From Phytoseiulus persimilis (Eukaryota > Arthropoda > Arachnida > Mesostigmata > Phytoseiidae): a DNA stretch of 64,000 nucleotides. The DNA is taken from contig CM075102.1 of the NCBI GenBank assembly GCA_037576195.1, forward strand, positions 23,494,745-23,558,744. The letters run 5' to 3'. Of this stretch, positions 40,101 to 53,540 are shown piece by piece (position 1 is the stretch's first letter; each line of letters opens with the position of its first letter). A program made the position numbers and the translations under genes. The notes below the pieces were generated by a model that was not told where the DNA came from, did not search any database, and saw only the letters and a program-made list of their open reading frames with translations.

Positions 40101-43100
40101 CGGGCTGGTTACAGCAACGACACGAAACCGTTACCGAGGATGGAAACGTACAATGTGCGTCGGGAGACCTCCGCGCCGGTCACAGAATGGAGAGTTTGAG
40201 CTCCCATGGAAGTTTGGACCATTTCTCGCTCTCCTCCACTTTCGCCGGGTTTGTTCGGAGTTCACTCAATGTCTCGTGGGCGAGGAATTTCAGCAGGACC
40301 ATAGAGAGCTCAAGGAGGGGAAAGTTGTAGAGAAAGGCCGACCATAAGCTTCAGTCGTAGGGAGAGTCTCGTGGGGAGAATGTTGTACGTTTGGGGAGGG
40401 CTCGGCTGCCGGCACTATTTCGAGTTCGGAATTTTTCTTTCCTGGCATAGGTGCCGAAACTCAACGCGATTTCCTCAGTGCAACGAGGAGACAGAGAGTC
40501 CCTAGACGGGCTGAAACCGCGACTTCTGGAAAGCGTGCTCGAGAGTACCCATAACAATTTCATTATGGGGGCTCCGACAGCGGCTAAGTAATAGCTCCAT
40601 GGGGGAGATCTATCCACCCTTCGAGGCGACGTTGTATGAGAATGAAAGATCTGAATAGTTACAGTCTTCAAGTATTCAATGGAATACAATTCGGACACTT
40701 GTATTAAATCAAACTATGCAAAAAATTGTGACACCATTTGTCAGTTTCAGCTGCAAGGAAAGCTAGCCGAGTGATCGCGACTCCTCCTCAAATTCGCTTC
40801 TTCTGTTCAGCCACTGTTCGTTCGTCCAAGAAAGACGTCAGTCGATGGTGAAGACATTGGGTTGGATTTTGAATGATGAGCCTAGGAAAGGAGAGCGTAT
40901 CAGACGCGACAACTTGTGCCATTCTTCGTTCAAAGCTCACGAGAAGTGGCGGTCACATTCTTATTCGTTGAGCGGAAGGTGAACTTCCTTCGATGCCAGG
41001 AAAACCACTAATGCACTGATTGGCAGACCTGTGAACTCACAAGGTCGGACCCTCCGGCAAAGAGCATCGGTTCGGCCGATTTCAGGCTTTTCCTGCTCCT
41101 CAGGTGGCCCTGTGTGGGTCGCCTGTAAGCTCGTGTAGTTGGTGTGCATTAGATTCGACTAACAATGGGAATATGAGGATGCGGTGTAATTATGGAAATG
41201 CTTTGCTAGATGGAAACAGCCACCGGGGAGATTCCGCCATTCACTACACGACCGCTTGCATATGCCCATCCCAGACAATAAGCATCAAGTTAACGCACAA
41301 AGGGCTAGCTCGGAATGAAAAGTTCCGCTCTGCCAGGAGCAATTTTTCGAGATTGATCGCTGGGCCACCTCTTGCATTAACCCGAGAGCTCACTCCCAGC
41401 CATTCCAGGGCGGAGTTTGTTGCGTCAGACCCAGATTGATGCCACTTACAATTAGTTGTCGAGACGCCATCTGTGGCACCTCTGTGGACAATCACTCGGT
41501 CGTTGCTCTAGCGGAGGTTCAAGAGATTATAGAGATGGGAATCGCGCGACTGGGGGGGGGGGGTGACTTCTTTAGTGAGTGCTAATGCACCGAACAGAGC
41601 TCTGCAGCGTCGGTGGCAATCGCAGGCATCCACAGTTGGTTCTAATGAATGTTTGATGATCGTCCACTGAGAAGCACGGCGGGCAGTTTACGACCGGGTA
41701 TATGATTGCGTAGTGAAGTGAAACAACACTTGAAGTAGACCCGCGCCAGCCGTCATATCTGTGCGCTGCTGTTTTTTCCGAGGGCTTCCCATAGTGGGGC
41801 GTAGGCGGGAGGGGCGATCGGAAACTGCGACAGCTGATTCCATCATTAATCCCCCTTTCCAGGTTCATGTAGCATCGTTCGTGGGCTCGTCCGTTTTCTG
41901 CTGCGAGACTCCGCCGGCTCGCTTGCGGGCCACCTCTGTCGGTCGGAGAAAGGTACAACCTGTAACCCGCCCCTCTCGAGCTGCAGCGAGTTATGCGGCA
42001 TTATGCAAGCTGCGATGGTGTGATGTGTTTTTATTGATCCAAATAAAGAGACGTTCAACGGCCTGCCAGTGAAAGTGTTCCAGTTTTTATCCGGAAACTG
42101 GATGGGCAATTGAAGGATGCGCCCCGAGTACAGCAAGAATTCCTCGAGCGTTTCCGAGATGACCAGTCGGCCGTTCGGTGAGGTGTCGAATCTCCACGAC
42201 GTACTCCTTGGTCAATCTTCCGGGCAACGAAATTCGCTTGTTCCGGATACATGGAGCTTGTAGAGAATTCGGAACTCAGTCGACCTTTTTCTCAAAAACT
42301 CGATAACGACGAGCGGAATCCGCCGATTTCCCGCTTCCCGTCTCGATGAACTCCGATCCCAAAATGTACAAGGTTTCAGTGAGTCATCAGTGACGGACCC
42401 AAAAGTTGTTACTCCGCGTGCCGCCGTCCGTGCTAAGAGAGGCCCGCCTCCTTTTTCTGCCCGAATCCCGGGTGGGGTCTCTGTCGGTCGATCAGATTTT
42501 CCACGACTTCACACAACTCGACGACTACGTATTCGAGGACCAGGAGCCCACCATAGCTTCTTTCCTGCAGCTTCGACATTTCGGCGCTGGTTCAGAGGTT
42601 CTAATTAAGTTCGGAACGTTACGGTTTCAGGCTCTCACAAAGGAGAGCGGGTCGGTCGAACGCAAGGATGGACTCTTTTGCTCAAAGAGGAGATTGAACG
42701 AGTCAACGGACCAGCCGACTGCTAACCCGTTGGTCTTGACATTCCTCCAGCAGACCCGTCGGTCCGTCAGATCTGCTTCTTCCGTCCCTACAGCTCCCGG
42801 TACGACCGGCGCCCTCCCTTCGTCCGCTCAGGTCTTTGAAGGGCGTTAGAGCAGAGTTTTTTCGTACGATGGGCATCGTGGTGAGCGCAACCGGCGCAAA
42901 GGGCAAACGCAGGACTCCGCAGTGTGTGAGCGTGATAAGGTCAGTCTAAGGCAAATAGCTTTTCGAGGCTGCCGCTGTTGCTTTACAAGAGTCCGGGCAT
43001 GCAGCTGGCGGAGCGATTGAGAAAAACTCCACAACTTAAGGCGACCAACGATGCTCCGGCTGGCTGCTGTGAGGCGGCGCCAGCAACTTCAATTAGGAAT

Positions 43101-43718
43101 AGCGAGCTGTGGGCCTCGCCTTGCTGGGCCGTTTCTCTCCGCTCCATCCTTTTGTCAGATTCGGTCTCGATTCTTCTCTTCCGTCTGAAGCTCCTTTCGG
43201 TTTCCCCATCCGGCTCGGAGGCGGATGGTCCACACTGGGATGTGCGACTCCGCACCCGTCTGCTGCGCTCCTAGCCACGGGGGCCTTGTTGCGCGTTTTG
43301 CATCGATACGCTCATCGTCATAAGCATCGGAGCTCCAAATTTTTCGGCAGACGCGTTCGTTCCGTCCTTTGAAGGATCATCGACTCAGTCGAACTTGGCG
43401 GTGATGGTTCCAATACCGTTGGCAACGAAGGAATTTGATGAGGACTCACTCAGGACTGGTCTTCCGAGCTTGCTCGGGATGCAAAAGCCGACGCAAGTTT
43501 TGCTCAGCACTGTGTCACTGGCGACGGTGTTTTCCTCGCCGTCTGTGGGAGAGCGGCATGCTCATTGGCTGCTCCGCGGGATGTTGGCGGCTCGGATGCA
43601 TTGTCGTCGTCGTCGTCGCCGTCACCGTCGTTCCTCGTAAAATCCAGTTGGTTGCTGCATCGGGCAGGCAGGCAGCTTCGTCACACGCTTTCCTCCATCG
43701 GATTTTCCCACACAGCTT

Positions 43719-43743
43719 CCTCTCTCTCTCTCTCTCTCTCTCT
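43719..43743. repeat. (CT)n microsatellite
   Basis: About 12 uninterrupted CT units. A 240-codon plus-strand ORF runs through it as Leu-Ser repeats and is rejected as a gene. Confidence 0.9.
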
Positions 43744-44158
43744 ATGTATCTTACATCCAGGCGTATCCAGCGGCGGCGGCGACCGCTGGCTGTTTGGCGG
43801 TCTCTGTCCTCCCTGCAGCCGTTTTTGCATAGGAGGAAGGAACATCTCTCTGAGGCCTCACCCCCCCCCCCTCACGGCTCCTATGGTGTCTTCCCCCGTT
43901 CTTCCATCGTTTTTTTTTCTCCTTCATCCTTCTCGGTCCCTCTCGTTTTGGCCTGTTATCCGAACAGCGCTGCAACGGCCGCGACGGCGGGTGCAGGACT
44001 AACGATAAGACAGGCGCGGCCGCGACCACGTAGAGTTCTCAAGTGTCTCCTACGAGGATACTGTGATGTGCGCAACTGGTTGCGACTTACTATCTGTCTT
44101 ATCCTCTCTTCGCTCTCCGTTATATCTGCTGAATATACTGACTTTCGACTGATCTAGG

Positions 44159-44354
44159 ATCCATTCGAAAATACAGAGGAGATACAGTTCCTGAAGAGAT
44201 CGCGATGTCCATTCCCTGGGATTATCCTCTTCTGGAGGGAGATTGGAACGATTTCAAATTTCCTCCGAAGCCTGATCTCCCCTCGACGCCTGTTACTTCT
44301 GCCCGCTCCAGGCTCGCCACACGAAACTCACTCCGCCCGGGACGTGCTGGTCAG
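44159..44354 (+). CDS. Candidate first coding exon
   Basis: Acceptor-like ctgatctag ends at 44,158, ATG is at 44,205-44,207, and 50 codons run to a phase-0 donor cag/gtagca at 44,354/44,355. The peptide starts MSIPWDYPLLEGDWNDFKFP and then becomes Pro/Ser/Arg-rich. It would be a 5' exon with a 46-nt leader part. No family recognised and no partner exon found. First-position purine content is low, partly because of proline. Confidence 0.25.
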
Positions 44355-44596
44355 GTAGCAAACGGCCTCCCTGGTACATCAATGCTGCCGGGGCCGATCT
44401 TGCTGAGCCCGTATCGTCAGTTCACCAAGCAATTTTCGCAGTTGTACTTCGTACTTGAGGGCTAGCGCTGGAATCGGGTCCACGAGTGTCGCGCCTAGGA
44501 GGTGGGTGTCCGTTTGCTCAGGGAATTCGCCGCATAGACGTGAGGTACTCTCGCGGAGCCCGATCTATTTTGAGGTGCTGAACTCAGACATCTCGA

Positions 44597-44660
44597 GAGT
44601 TTTTGCCGCCTCTGGGAATCGAACCCACGGCGCTTGTCGCCCATCATAAGTGAGAAAGAG
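44597..44660 (-). other. tRNA-like remnant (B box and 3' acceptor arm)
   Basis: On the minus strand a GTGGGTTCGATTCCCAG T-arm is followed by AGGCGGCA. That tail could pair with gccgc about 40 nt upstream of the T-arm, but the spacing leaves no room for full D and anticodon arms. It looks like a decayed tRNA gene or a tRNA-derived SINE fragment, not a working tRNA. Confidence 0.3.
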
Positions 44661-46227
44661 CGGCCCTGATCCCTCTCATACGCCTTTATCCTCTCGAGTC
44701 GCCCCTTGCATCGACATGGCTGATCAGGGAAAGTACGGGCGAGACAACGTGACGCTATTTCGTGAGATTGCTCGCTTCATGAATTCATGTCATCATGATT
44801 GTACAGTGAGGGGACTCCTGGGAATGAAACCGCTGCGTAGAGATGCAGCTTGGAGAATTTAATGGAGCCACGTGGCTGTTCGAGCACCAGCGATGGGCGT
44901 CTCGGTTGCAGTCGTGGAAGGGCGAGCGGAGTCAAATAGGGAGGTAATGCGGTCGTGACGAATGTCAATTACTCATCTTGCTTACTCACTCACTTGCCTG
45001 GACGGTCGGTTGCGCCGCTGCCGTCTGGATAGTGGACTGCAGGGTGGCTTTGTTGCTCGTTTGCTCTATGACGCTATGCAGCCGTCGCGACGACAACAGC
45101 AACAACAGCGAAGAAGTGGTGCTCGAAACCCAAATGACACAATTGGCGACGGGCAAGGAGGAAGCAGCTAGTTGCCATATCCAATAGAATCACCGTTTCG
45201 CTCTGTTTCCCTTACCGATAAGGTGAAGTCAATCTTCTTCATTAGCATGGGCGCGCTCTCGTGCTTCGAGAAGACTATCGGAATCTTTGGCATGGATATG
45301 AATTTTCGGCTTTGATAATAACGGCTACGCGCGCTTCGGATGCGTTTCATCCAGGTTCAGATTTTCGCATCGCTCCTCACACATTCTAAGAACCCCGCTT
45401 CCGACGAATTCGTCACTCGCCACAATGTTGTTCATCGTATCGGCCAGCAAGCTCCGGACTTCGGTGGGGCGGAAAGACTTCTAGGCAGAGCGTCCTGGAA
45501 CCCATTGGTGTCGCCACGATGACATGCGTCTTTCAGGCTCAACAGCTCTGTTCGCCTGATTTATTGGGAGATCCGAAGTATTCTCCGAGGATAATCCCGG
45601 GTGAGAAGCTCAGTCGAAGGAGCTCGTTGATGTGCTCAAAGGCATTCGCCCTGTCAAAACTTATGAGGAAGCCCTGTGAACACTCGGCTTTTCAATGTTC
45701 GCGAATCGATCCGGATGGGCGTCATTCAGTTCCTGGCGGTGGAGACGAAGCTCTCAGTGAGCTTGAGCCTGTAGCGAGTCCCGACCGAATCAGCCCCGCT
45801 CACTCTTCCTTCTGAGATGAGAATACGACGTTCTTTGCCGTGTTCTGAATCGAAACAGAGCTTTCGAGGCTGCCGAGAGCTCGCTCGATCCCCCTTGGTG
45901 CATGACGGCAGGATCACACGACACTGGGAAATAATTATACAATGGCGTATTCAATTGAATGTACGGAGCACTCAAATTCTCCTGATTCGTTCAAAATATA
46001 TGTATTCCTAGAGCTCCTCCCTCCTCCTCTAGCAACTTTTCAAGCCATGTTTTCTCAATAGAACGGTTGAGTGGCGAGAGTGCTTGAGAGTGGAGAAACT
46101 TCTTTCTTCCCTCTCTTTCGTCAGTTCCTTTCGACTGTCATCCTCACTGCTTGCCCCTCTCGCTTCCCCTTGCCCTATCTACGAGAGTTGCGGATCGAGC
46201 TCTTATCAGCGCGGAGATAGTTCAACA

Positions 46228-46497
46228 TCAAAGTAATTCATGCCCGCTAAGAATAAAACCTCCACCTAGAGACCGACGATGCGTATGACAGCCTTCACTA
46301 CCGACTAGGGCTGGGGTGCTGCCGAGAAGAGCTTCCGCGACGGCAGAAGCCGCTCGTTCACCCAAACGCGACCTGCAGGTCCGCTGCTGGTCAGGAGTTT
46401 GTTCGTAGTCCTCGATATCGACCGAATAGCTGACGGACGGAAGAAGAAGCGGGCAAACGAGCAGCGATATCGCGGCCTTCCAGCCTGCTTTGTACAC
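46228..46497 (-). CDS. Candidate secreted-peptide exon
   Basis: A minus-strand frame of 89 codons, opening directly after a stop with GTG and no ATG, so a start codon would have to come from an upstream exon. Near its beginning it reads WKAAISLLVCPLLLPSVSYS, which has the form of a signal peptide with cleavage after SYS. An acidic DIEDYEQTPDQQ follows, then two Cys about 33 residues apart. The size and plan fit a small secreted precursor (neuropeptide or cysteine peptide), but no known family is recognised and the acceptor is poor. Confidence 0.25.
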   Translation of the reverse strand: MYKAGWKAAISLLVCPLLLPSVSYSVDIEDYEQTPDQQRTCRSRLGERAASAVAEALLGSTPALVGSEGCHTHRRSLGGGFILSGHELL

Positions 46498-49334
46498 TCA
46501 CGCGCACGCAAACACTTTCACATTCACATCCTCGTCGAGCGAGCAATTCGCTCTACTCCCAAGCGCGGACGGAGGGAACGAGCCAGATGCGGTCCATCTG
46601 ATCCCGATGGGTTTGGAAAGCATTGTTCGGGCTATCGAGGGGAATAAGCATCAAGTGAAAATGATTCGGGTATTCATTCGCCTTAGATAAACAACTCTGG
46701 CTCCACTGGCCCCGCGAGGACCGTATGAGCATTCCGAGCTATCGTGAGGCTGCCTCCTGGCGAGGGGTGAGCCCGTGCCGTAACCAGTCAGCTCCAGAGC
46801 GGCGGAAGAACCCGCTGGCTGGCGAGATGTGCAGCAGAAGAGTGAGGGAGACGGGAAGCAGGACAGGGGGAGCTGGTGGAGCACGGCGGCGGGGGAGAAG
46901 ATGAACGAAACCGCGCGGACGACAAAAATGCGATGTACCGCCCAGTTTCCGCTAAAATCCGCCGGAGCTAAGCGCCTTGTCGTGTTAAGGCTAGCAACAG
47001 CCGCAAAGCTGAGCTTCATCCCCCCTTCTTGAGGAGCATAGGCTTCTCCCCTTCAAGCGTTGCTAACGCTTCGATCGCTCGTCCTCGGTGCCCGGCGAGC
47101 CACCGCCCCTCCCTTTTTGCATCCTGTTTTCTCCCTCCGATGATCCCAACCAGTCGTCCCGTCCCGCCAGCCAACCGGCTAGCCGAGAAAGAAGGAAGGA
47201 AGCAGACAGGCGGGCCGGAGGCGTACAGGAGTAAACATGCTGAAGAACGAGGAAGAGGACGTCGCGGCAACGGTGACGACCACCCGCCAGAAGGAATAAG
47301 ACGAGTAGACGTAGGATAAAGAGCTGAAGAGAGGCACGAACCCTCACCCCGCAGCTTGTTTGCTTGCCCGCGTGTCTGTGTGCGGATTCACAGGGCGACC
47401 GACCGACCGGCCTGGCTGGCTGCCTACCAGCCCACTTGTCTCCCTGGGTAACGAACTTCTCTTCAGCTCAACGGTAACATCTCCAGGTGGGGAAGGAGGT
47501 TGTGGCTCCGGCTTGAAATGCTGATTCGGTTGAAAAACAGAAATAAACCGAGTACAGAGAGGCCTTATACGAACACAAAGCGAGGCCGCGATTCTGAATC
47601 GTCTACGGCGCGTCTCGTTCCGCCAACTAAGCATCCAGAGATGCTTCAGGTTGCTATCATGGAGGTCAACGTCTATGTTCGCGACGGTTGCCTGGCTCGC
47701 TCGACTGGCCGCTCGGCTTGTAGCGGGCGAGACAACCGAGGTTTGCGTATGCTTATACGGTAGCGAGTTGGCTGCCGGCTGGCGGACTTGCTAGCTATAG
47801 TTCCGGCCAGAGCCACGCGCTTCGACGGAGGGTTGCTCGCCTCGTACCGGCGCGGGCAGGTAGTCAGCCCGTATTTGATGGTCACGCCAAGACATCGATC
47901 GTTTGATTAGCAAAAGCCATCAATAAGACCAACGACTCCACCCTGACCTTTGCTATCTGACCTGGCTGCCAGAGTTGCCTGCTGTCCTGCATCTTGCCGC
48001 CGCGGCGTACCGGCGCTCCGACAGACAAGCCTACGAAAACACAGTGCATTCGTCGGCTACTCTACACGCACTTGCGGTGTCTGACATCGTCAGCGGCGAA
48101 GCTCAGGCATCTTTAACGTCAATATTTGCTCCTCATACCGTTTCTCGAATCCGATTGCCGATTGGACGGAGCTAGCTTTGTTCTCGGGAGCTTTTCTCGG
48201 AATGAGGATCCACGTACCTCAAGAAGCTGCGCTGTTGAAGAGCCACGTGTGAATAAAGGTTTCAACGGCGTCATTCAAAGAGAACCTTAGTCTCAATCGA
48301 CAGGACAACGGATTCGGGAGGCTCTTCCGTCGTCGATGCGATGATCGGTTACCGTCATCCGTCAGAATCCGTCTTGGAATCCGAACTTTCACTGGACGAA
48401 CCATCGCATCTCTCAATAGTTCTGCAGCACGTTTGGTGTCCTGTTGCTGAACGGTTGAATGCATGACTGAGCGTTACTTCTGGTCACGGCTGGCGCCAGC
48501 TACGATTCATTCAAAAGGCCTTCCGGTGCTTTCCCTCAAGATGGTCGACAATAATTGCATCGCCCATGAAGTTCACGGGGTTTGTGAACAAATTCGGAAG
48601 TTGGTACCCGAAGTTTGTTGCAAATGTGAAGAGTTTTCCAGAAGTCTCCATTCAGGATACAAAGGTCGAAAGAGCTTGTGGCCAATCTTGCACTCTTTCA
48701 ACGGCAAGTGGTCACCACATGGGGTACTTGACTCGCGGCGGCTTGTTACCAACCCGAAAACTTGGTGAAGACACAGGAGATACCGGGAGATATAGAAAAA
48801 GGGCGAGGCGGTTCCAGTTAAGGGGAGTTGGAGCGATCCCGAGCGTTCACTTCTGAAATCGCAGCTCATTTCCATATCGACGCATCTTCGGAGGATACTG
48901 CGGCCAATCGTTAGCAGAAATAGCCTGGAACAGACCATGGAAACGGCGTTCGGAAGCCTGGAGGGAATCAATTATAAATTTTGCACCGCAGAGGAGCGAG
49001 AGGTCTCCAAATAAAATAGGGAACTGAAGAACTTGATACATCGAAGTCTAGGTTGAGCTGTTCCTGAATCAATTCTATCATTGCTCCGGGGCGAACACAC
49101 CTCGACGAAGTCAAATGACCCGATTCTGGGTGGCGTACTATCGTGTCGATGTGCGCCGAATTACCACGGATTGATGAAGTTTCATCTGACCTGTGTACGT
49201 CGGCGGCCCACAGTATAAGACGTCATTTGGTTACCTCGCGCAATTCGTTGTCCACTGCAGAAGATAAAACTACTCTAGACTCGTCGGTTCCGGTAACATA
49301 TGCAGCTTTTGCTCATTAGTCCCATTTTTCCAAG

Positions 49335-49579
49335 CAGCGGGGCGAGGGGCCATGGCCCCTCCCAAAACTCTTCGATAACATTGGGAAGGGTGGATTATAT
49401 TCTACTTCAATGGACTAAAAAGTTCCACAAAGATTCAGTCTTATCAGGAAAATTCTCACAGGTTTGAAAACGATGTTGATTGCGTCATGAAAATCTCGAG
49501 ACGATGATCATCATCATCATCAACGGCATTATCATCACATCCTTGGCCTCCCCCCAAAAAAAACCTGGGTACGCCCCTG
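49335..49579 (-). mobile_element. Short DNA-transposon-like repeat, copy B (inverted relative to copy A)
   Basis: About 245 bp. The right end is ctgggtacgcccctg (inverse of the copy A start) and the left end is cagcggggcg, giving imperfect terminal inverted repeats. The inner body matches copy A in reverse complement, with scattered substitutions and a variable gat/atc trinucleotide run. The flanks (tttccaag / gttcaatt) do not form a clear 8-bp target duplication. Non-coding, so non-autonomous. A hAT-like class is inferred from the CAGGGGCG tip only. Confidence 0.78.
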
Positions 49580-50334
49580 GTTCAATTCTCTCTCATTCCT
49601 CCCTGCTTTGGCCGAACATTTTGATGCTGCGAGTTCTCTGTGGTAAAGAAAGGATTTAGGAAAGCTGTGCTGGCTTTTCGTTCGAGATTGCCGGCGTTTC
49701 GTGTATGATACTTTTGCTCAGGGTCGAGAAAAAAGAGGCAGTACACAGAAAACTCAACTTCCTTCGTGAATACACACGAAGGCGTAGCTGAGTGGTGAAT
49801 CAAGCATAGCTCCGATCGGAAGCGTTTGCGCCTGAAGATCTTGCCAAGGGTACTGCGGAGTCAGTTCCGTGAGATATGATCCAAATTACGAAACGTTCAA
49901 TCCCATATGATACCTTGAAGCTTCGTCCACTCCGGATGCTTCATTCGGGAGCGGAGGGTTTGACCGTTATTGTCTTCAAAGCTCCCCTGGTTGAAGCTGA
50001 ATGGAGATGACCGTTTCGGGGCTCGAGTCCACGTCGAGTCCATCGTGACTGGATGCATCCACTTAGCTGAATAATCCTGGCAACACTGAAGGTGAGCCGG
50101 CCGGAACCAAAGTCAGACGTGGTCTTGGCATCCTCTTTCGCACGTGGTAGCCGCTCAACGCGAAGGTGTGGAAATGACGACCGAGTCTACAAGAGGGACC
50201 GTGGAACAAAAAAAAGGCCACTTTGCGAATCATTAGACTGCCGTGGGAAACTGGGCACGATCAGAGTGGAGAAGGAAGCTAGATGGGCTGGCAGCGCACT
50301 CCAGGCAAAAAATGACCAGTTTCTTTGTGAATGA

Positions 50335-50354
50335 GGAGAGAGAGAGAGAGAGAA
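50335..50354. repeat. (GA)n microsatellite
   Basis: About nine GA units with no feature attached. Confidence 0.85.
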
Positions 50355-53339
50355 AAGTTGGGGAAAACTTCCCTGACCAGGAAGTAGCGCCTTCTCAGAG
50401 GATCTGAGTGTTTTTAAGCGAGAGTCTGCTTTGCTCGCTGCGACCGAGCATCGGGCTGAGCGTGGACTCGCTCGTTGACATTGAAAACGAGAACTCTGCG
50501 GCGGCTTAGACCTCTGTTGGAGGCAGCGGCCTCAGAGTTCGCGCACGATTTCATCAGGGTCACAGGTTGTATTCCGGAGAAAAGCGATCTTTGACTCGGA
50601 TGCTCTGATTGCCACTGGAGTCTCCCGTCCGCGACGCCAGTTTTCTGTCGATATACATACGCTCTCAATTCCGAAGCAAAAAAAAAAATAGAAGTTTTGT
50701 GTCAGGCATCCGTCCCTGTTTCAAGTGAATCTTCCTAACCATACCATGTCGTCAGAAGCTTGTCAGGCCAAATCGACCTCCTCAATGTTCCGCGAAGATA
50801 TGAACTGATGACGGGAACATCAGACACTATGGACGAGAATGAAGGGGAATATCGACCAACGCTAGCGTCGTGACGGATAGTTTGTGGTGCTTTCTATGGC
50901 ACGAGTGCTATGGAAGACTTGCAGTCGGCCATGTATCGGATACCAATTCGATGGAGCTGGTAGACGAGGCCATCCTGCCATGGCTGCAAGAGAGTGGTGA
51001 ACCTCATGAACATATCGAATAGCCACCTTTCGGATTCGAACTCCACGCTTGTGATGTCACCGCTCGGCGGCCAGGACTGATTGCGGTTTGATTGGCGAAG
51101 TCGCTTCTATCTTTCCGTGGTGGCCGTTTTTGGGGTCGGCTGCCACACGGCCTCTGGAGGCGACAACCCCGGCTCCCATCAGATTCCCGTCAAGCTCGCT
51201 TCTCTGCGCGCAAGCCCGCTCGCCCCCTTTTGCAGGGCTGCATCGCTCACCAGACACCGTTTTTCTATTCGACCCCTTCACCCCACCCCCTATCATCTAA
51301 TTAACTCTGCGAAAATGATTGAGATTCGTTGAGGAATTTGAATGCAGCCTCGGGTGGGGATGGCTCGTGGATTGCTCCCGCAAAAGGAATACGAAGATTC
51401 CGCTTTTTACGATACATGGTGTCTCGCGATCATAGAGTCTCATTGGCAAGCGCGGGGATACGCGAATCAGGCATTTTTGGCCCCAGAGACCCAACGGGGA
51501 AGAATCCCCCGTTGTAACGCTCGGTTGGTCTATCTGTTGTGTGGTTTCGATAGCATTGTCTGGACAGCGAGCTCCGCGAACGATGCCTCCCGAACGATAG
51601 ATTTCTGACGTGAACGGTTGGCGGCCAATCGTATGTTTCAAGACAGATTCCTTAAGAGATCTGATTCTTATGGAGGTGGGGAACTTCGATTGCATCGTCT
51701 GCTCTCCCCCCGCGCTTCTCAAACATGCGGCGTGAGCAGCAGATCTCACACCCCGTACGTTACGGCGTGACGAGAAACGAGACTACCATGATTTTGCTTC
51801 TGAAATTCGGTCCAACTCAGCCTGTGCTTAAGGAACGGGAGCTCCCGCGAAAAGTTCTGTTTATAACTGATCATCAGATGCCTATGCGAACGTTTCCCAT
51901 CCCAATGATGAATCAACCTCGGAAACTCTACCGTTCAACGTGTTTGCATCCGTTGCGGCATGCGAGCACGAGCAGAAGCACGGATGAGGATAAGGAGACC
52001 AGGTTGGAGTGGTGGCTCAAGATGAACGAGAGCGGGAATCTCCCCCGACGAAAAGGTCCACTTTTGGAGGGTTTCCAAACAACGTCCACGTGACTGGCGC
52101 TTGGTCGGATTTTATGGGAGTCGTCTAGCAGCGAGTTTCCGTTCGATCGTTCGGGAAGCATCGACGTGATTCGTCACATAAGGTTCAAGCTGTGCCAAGG
52201 TCCAGCAATTCGGCGCGTGGATGACGCGATCATGAACTCACAGCAGGAACGAGGGGGGGGGGGACAGTGGACAAATGACATCTCTAGCATAATGGTGGGG
52301 GAATATTTTCAGGGCTACAACAGCTCCTCCCTTAGAGGACGGCAGCGGTGAGACCGACGAGTGGAATCATCTCAACTGTCGCTCGAACGAGGAATATCAA
52401 GTCGGGAATATGAGATGGTCGGCCAACATGGAAAGAGTGAATGTGTGAGTCAGACGAATCCCGAGATTTTCATGTGGCTTGTTCCTCAAACGCAAAACTG
52501 CGACGATGGAGCTGAAGACAAGTGGCGGGACGACAGCGCATGGAGCAAGGAGGGCAGACGAATTTCTGTGTGTTCTCGGGAACGATTGACAACTTTGTCT
52601 TTCTGCGTTGCATACATTGCACAAGCCCGAGTAACTCAATTAGCGCGCTTCGGTTTACTTTTGACGTGGCGTTTCCCTCACGTATCCGTGGCTCCTTTTC
52701 CTCTTTTCGTTAACCTCCTTACTTCCGACCCTTTCTTTCTCAAGCACCACCGCCTCTTTCTGCCGATGCTGCGTGTACAGCTATTCCAGTTCCTTGGGAG
52801 TAAAAAATTCAATCAGTGGCCTCCACGAATTCCGGTAGAATCTCGAGGAACTCGTCGCAAGGGTCCTGCTCGGGAGCTGCACACATGACCCATGGTTTTC
52901 CATGGAGCCGAACGAGCTTCCTGTCGCAAGACAGATTGAAGTTCACAAAAAGTGTTCGCTCCCCTTCGGCGATAGGAACCGAATCCCGAGACGGATGGAG
53001 GGAGTCGGATTCCGCGAGGACCTTGGCATTTTTCATCGAAGCTCTTGGAATTCCGGGCGTTGTGCGGAACAATCGATTAGGATATCCAATCAAACCATGG
53101 CCATCGATAGGCTTTCGCCTGGGACGTGCAGTTGCGATTTAGTTGCGCGCGTTCCCGATCCCCAAGGATTCTTTGAGTGCGCTCGAGGACAGCGGAAACG
53201 AGTTCCGAGGAGAGCGCGCTCTCAGAGAAAAATAGACTTTGGGAAAGAAGAAATAACGGATGTGATGATCACGACCATGCGAGGAGACACGAGGTTCCCG
53301 CCGCTGTCGCAAAGTACACACTGCGACAACTGTTCTCAA

Positions 53340-53540
53340 AAGGAGTAAGTTGGTTGCTTGCTTAGTCGGATAGCAAGCTAGCTCGCTAGCTACTTGGTTG
53401 GTTGATTCTTGGCTTGGTCGGTCGAGCGGCTGGCTGGTTGGTTGACTGGTTCGTTGATTCGTTCGTTTACTCCCTCCTTCGCTCGCTCGCTGACAGTCTC
53501 GGCGGCTCGTCGCTCCTTCCTTCGTTCGTTCGATGTTTAG
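53340..53540. repeat. Degenerate period-4 simple sequence
   Basis: Runs of ttgg/ggtt, gctt, gctc and ttcg units (ggttggttgattcttggc, tcgctcgctcgctgac, ttcgttcgttcgatg) keep a period of 4 over about 200 nt with drifting unit sequence. Confidence 0.75.

Noticed and set aside
43435-44157. 240-codon plus-strand ORF with hydrophobic and (LS)n parts
   Set aside because: Runs through a (CT)n microsatellite and a GTC-repeat; the frame is open because of the repeats.
48566-48760. FTGFVNKFGSWYPKF, faintly like a gypsy-type RNase H region
   Set aside because: No other pol motif up- or downstream and no LTRs; similarity too short.
49778-49850. A-box-like gtagctgagtggt as a tRNA gene
   Set aside because: No B box or T-arm follows at the needed distance and no acceptor stem pairs.
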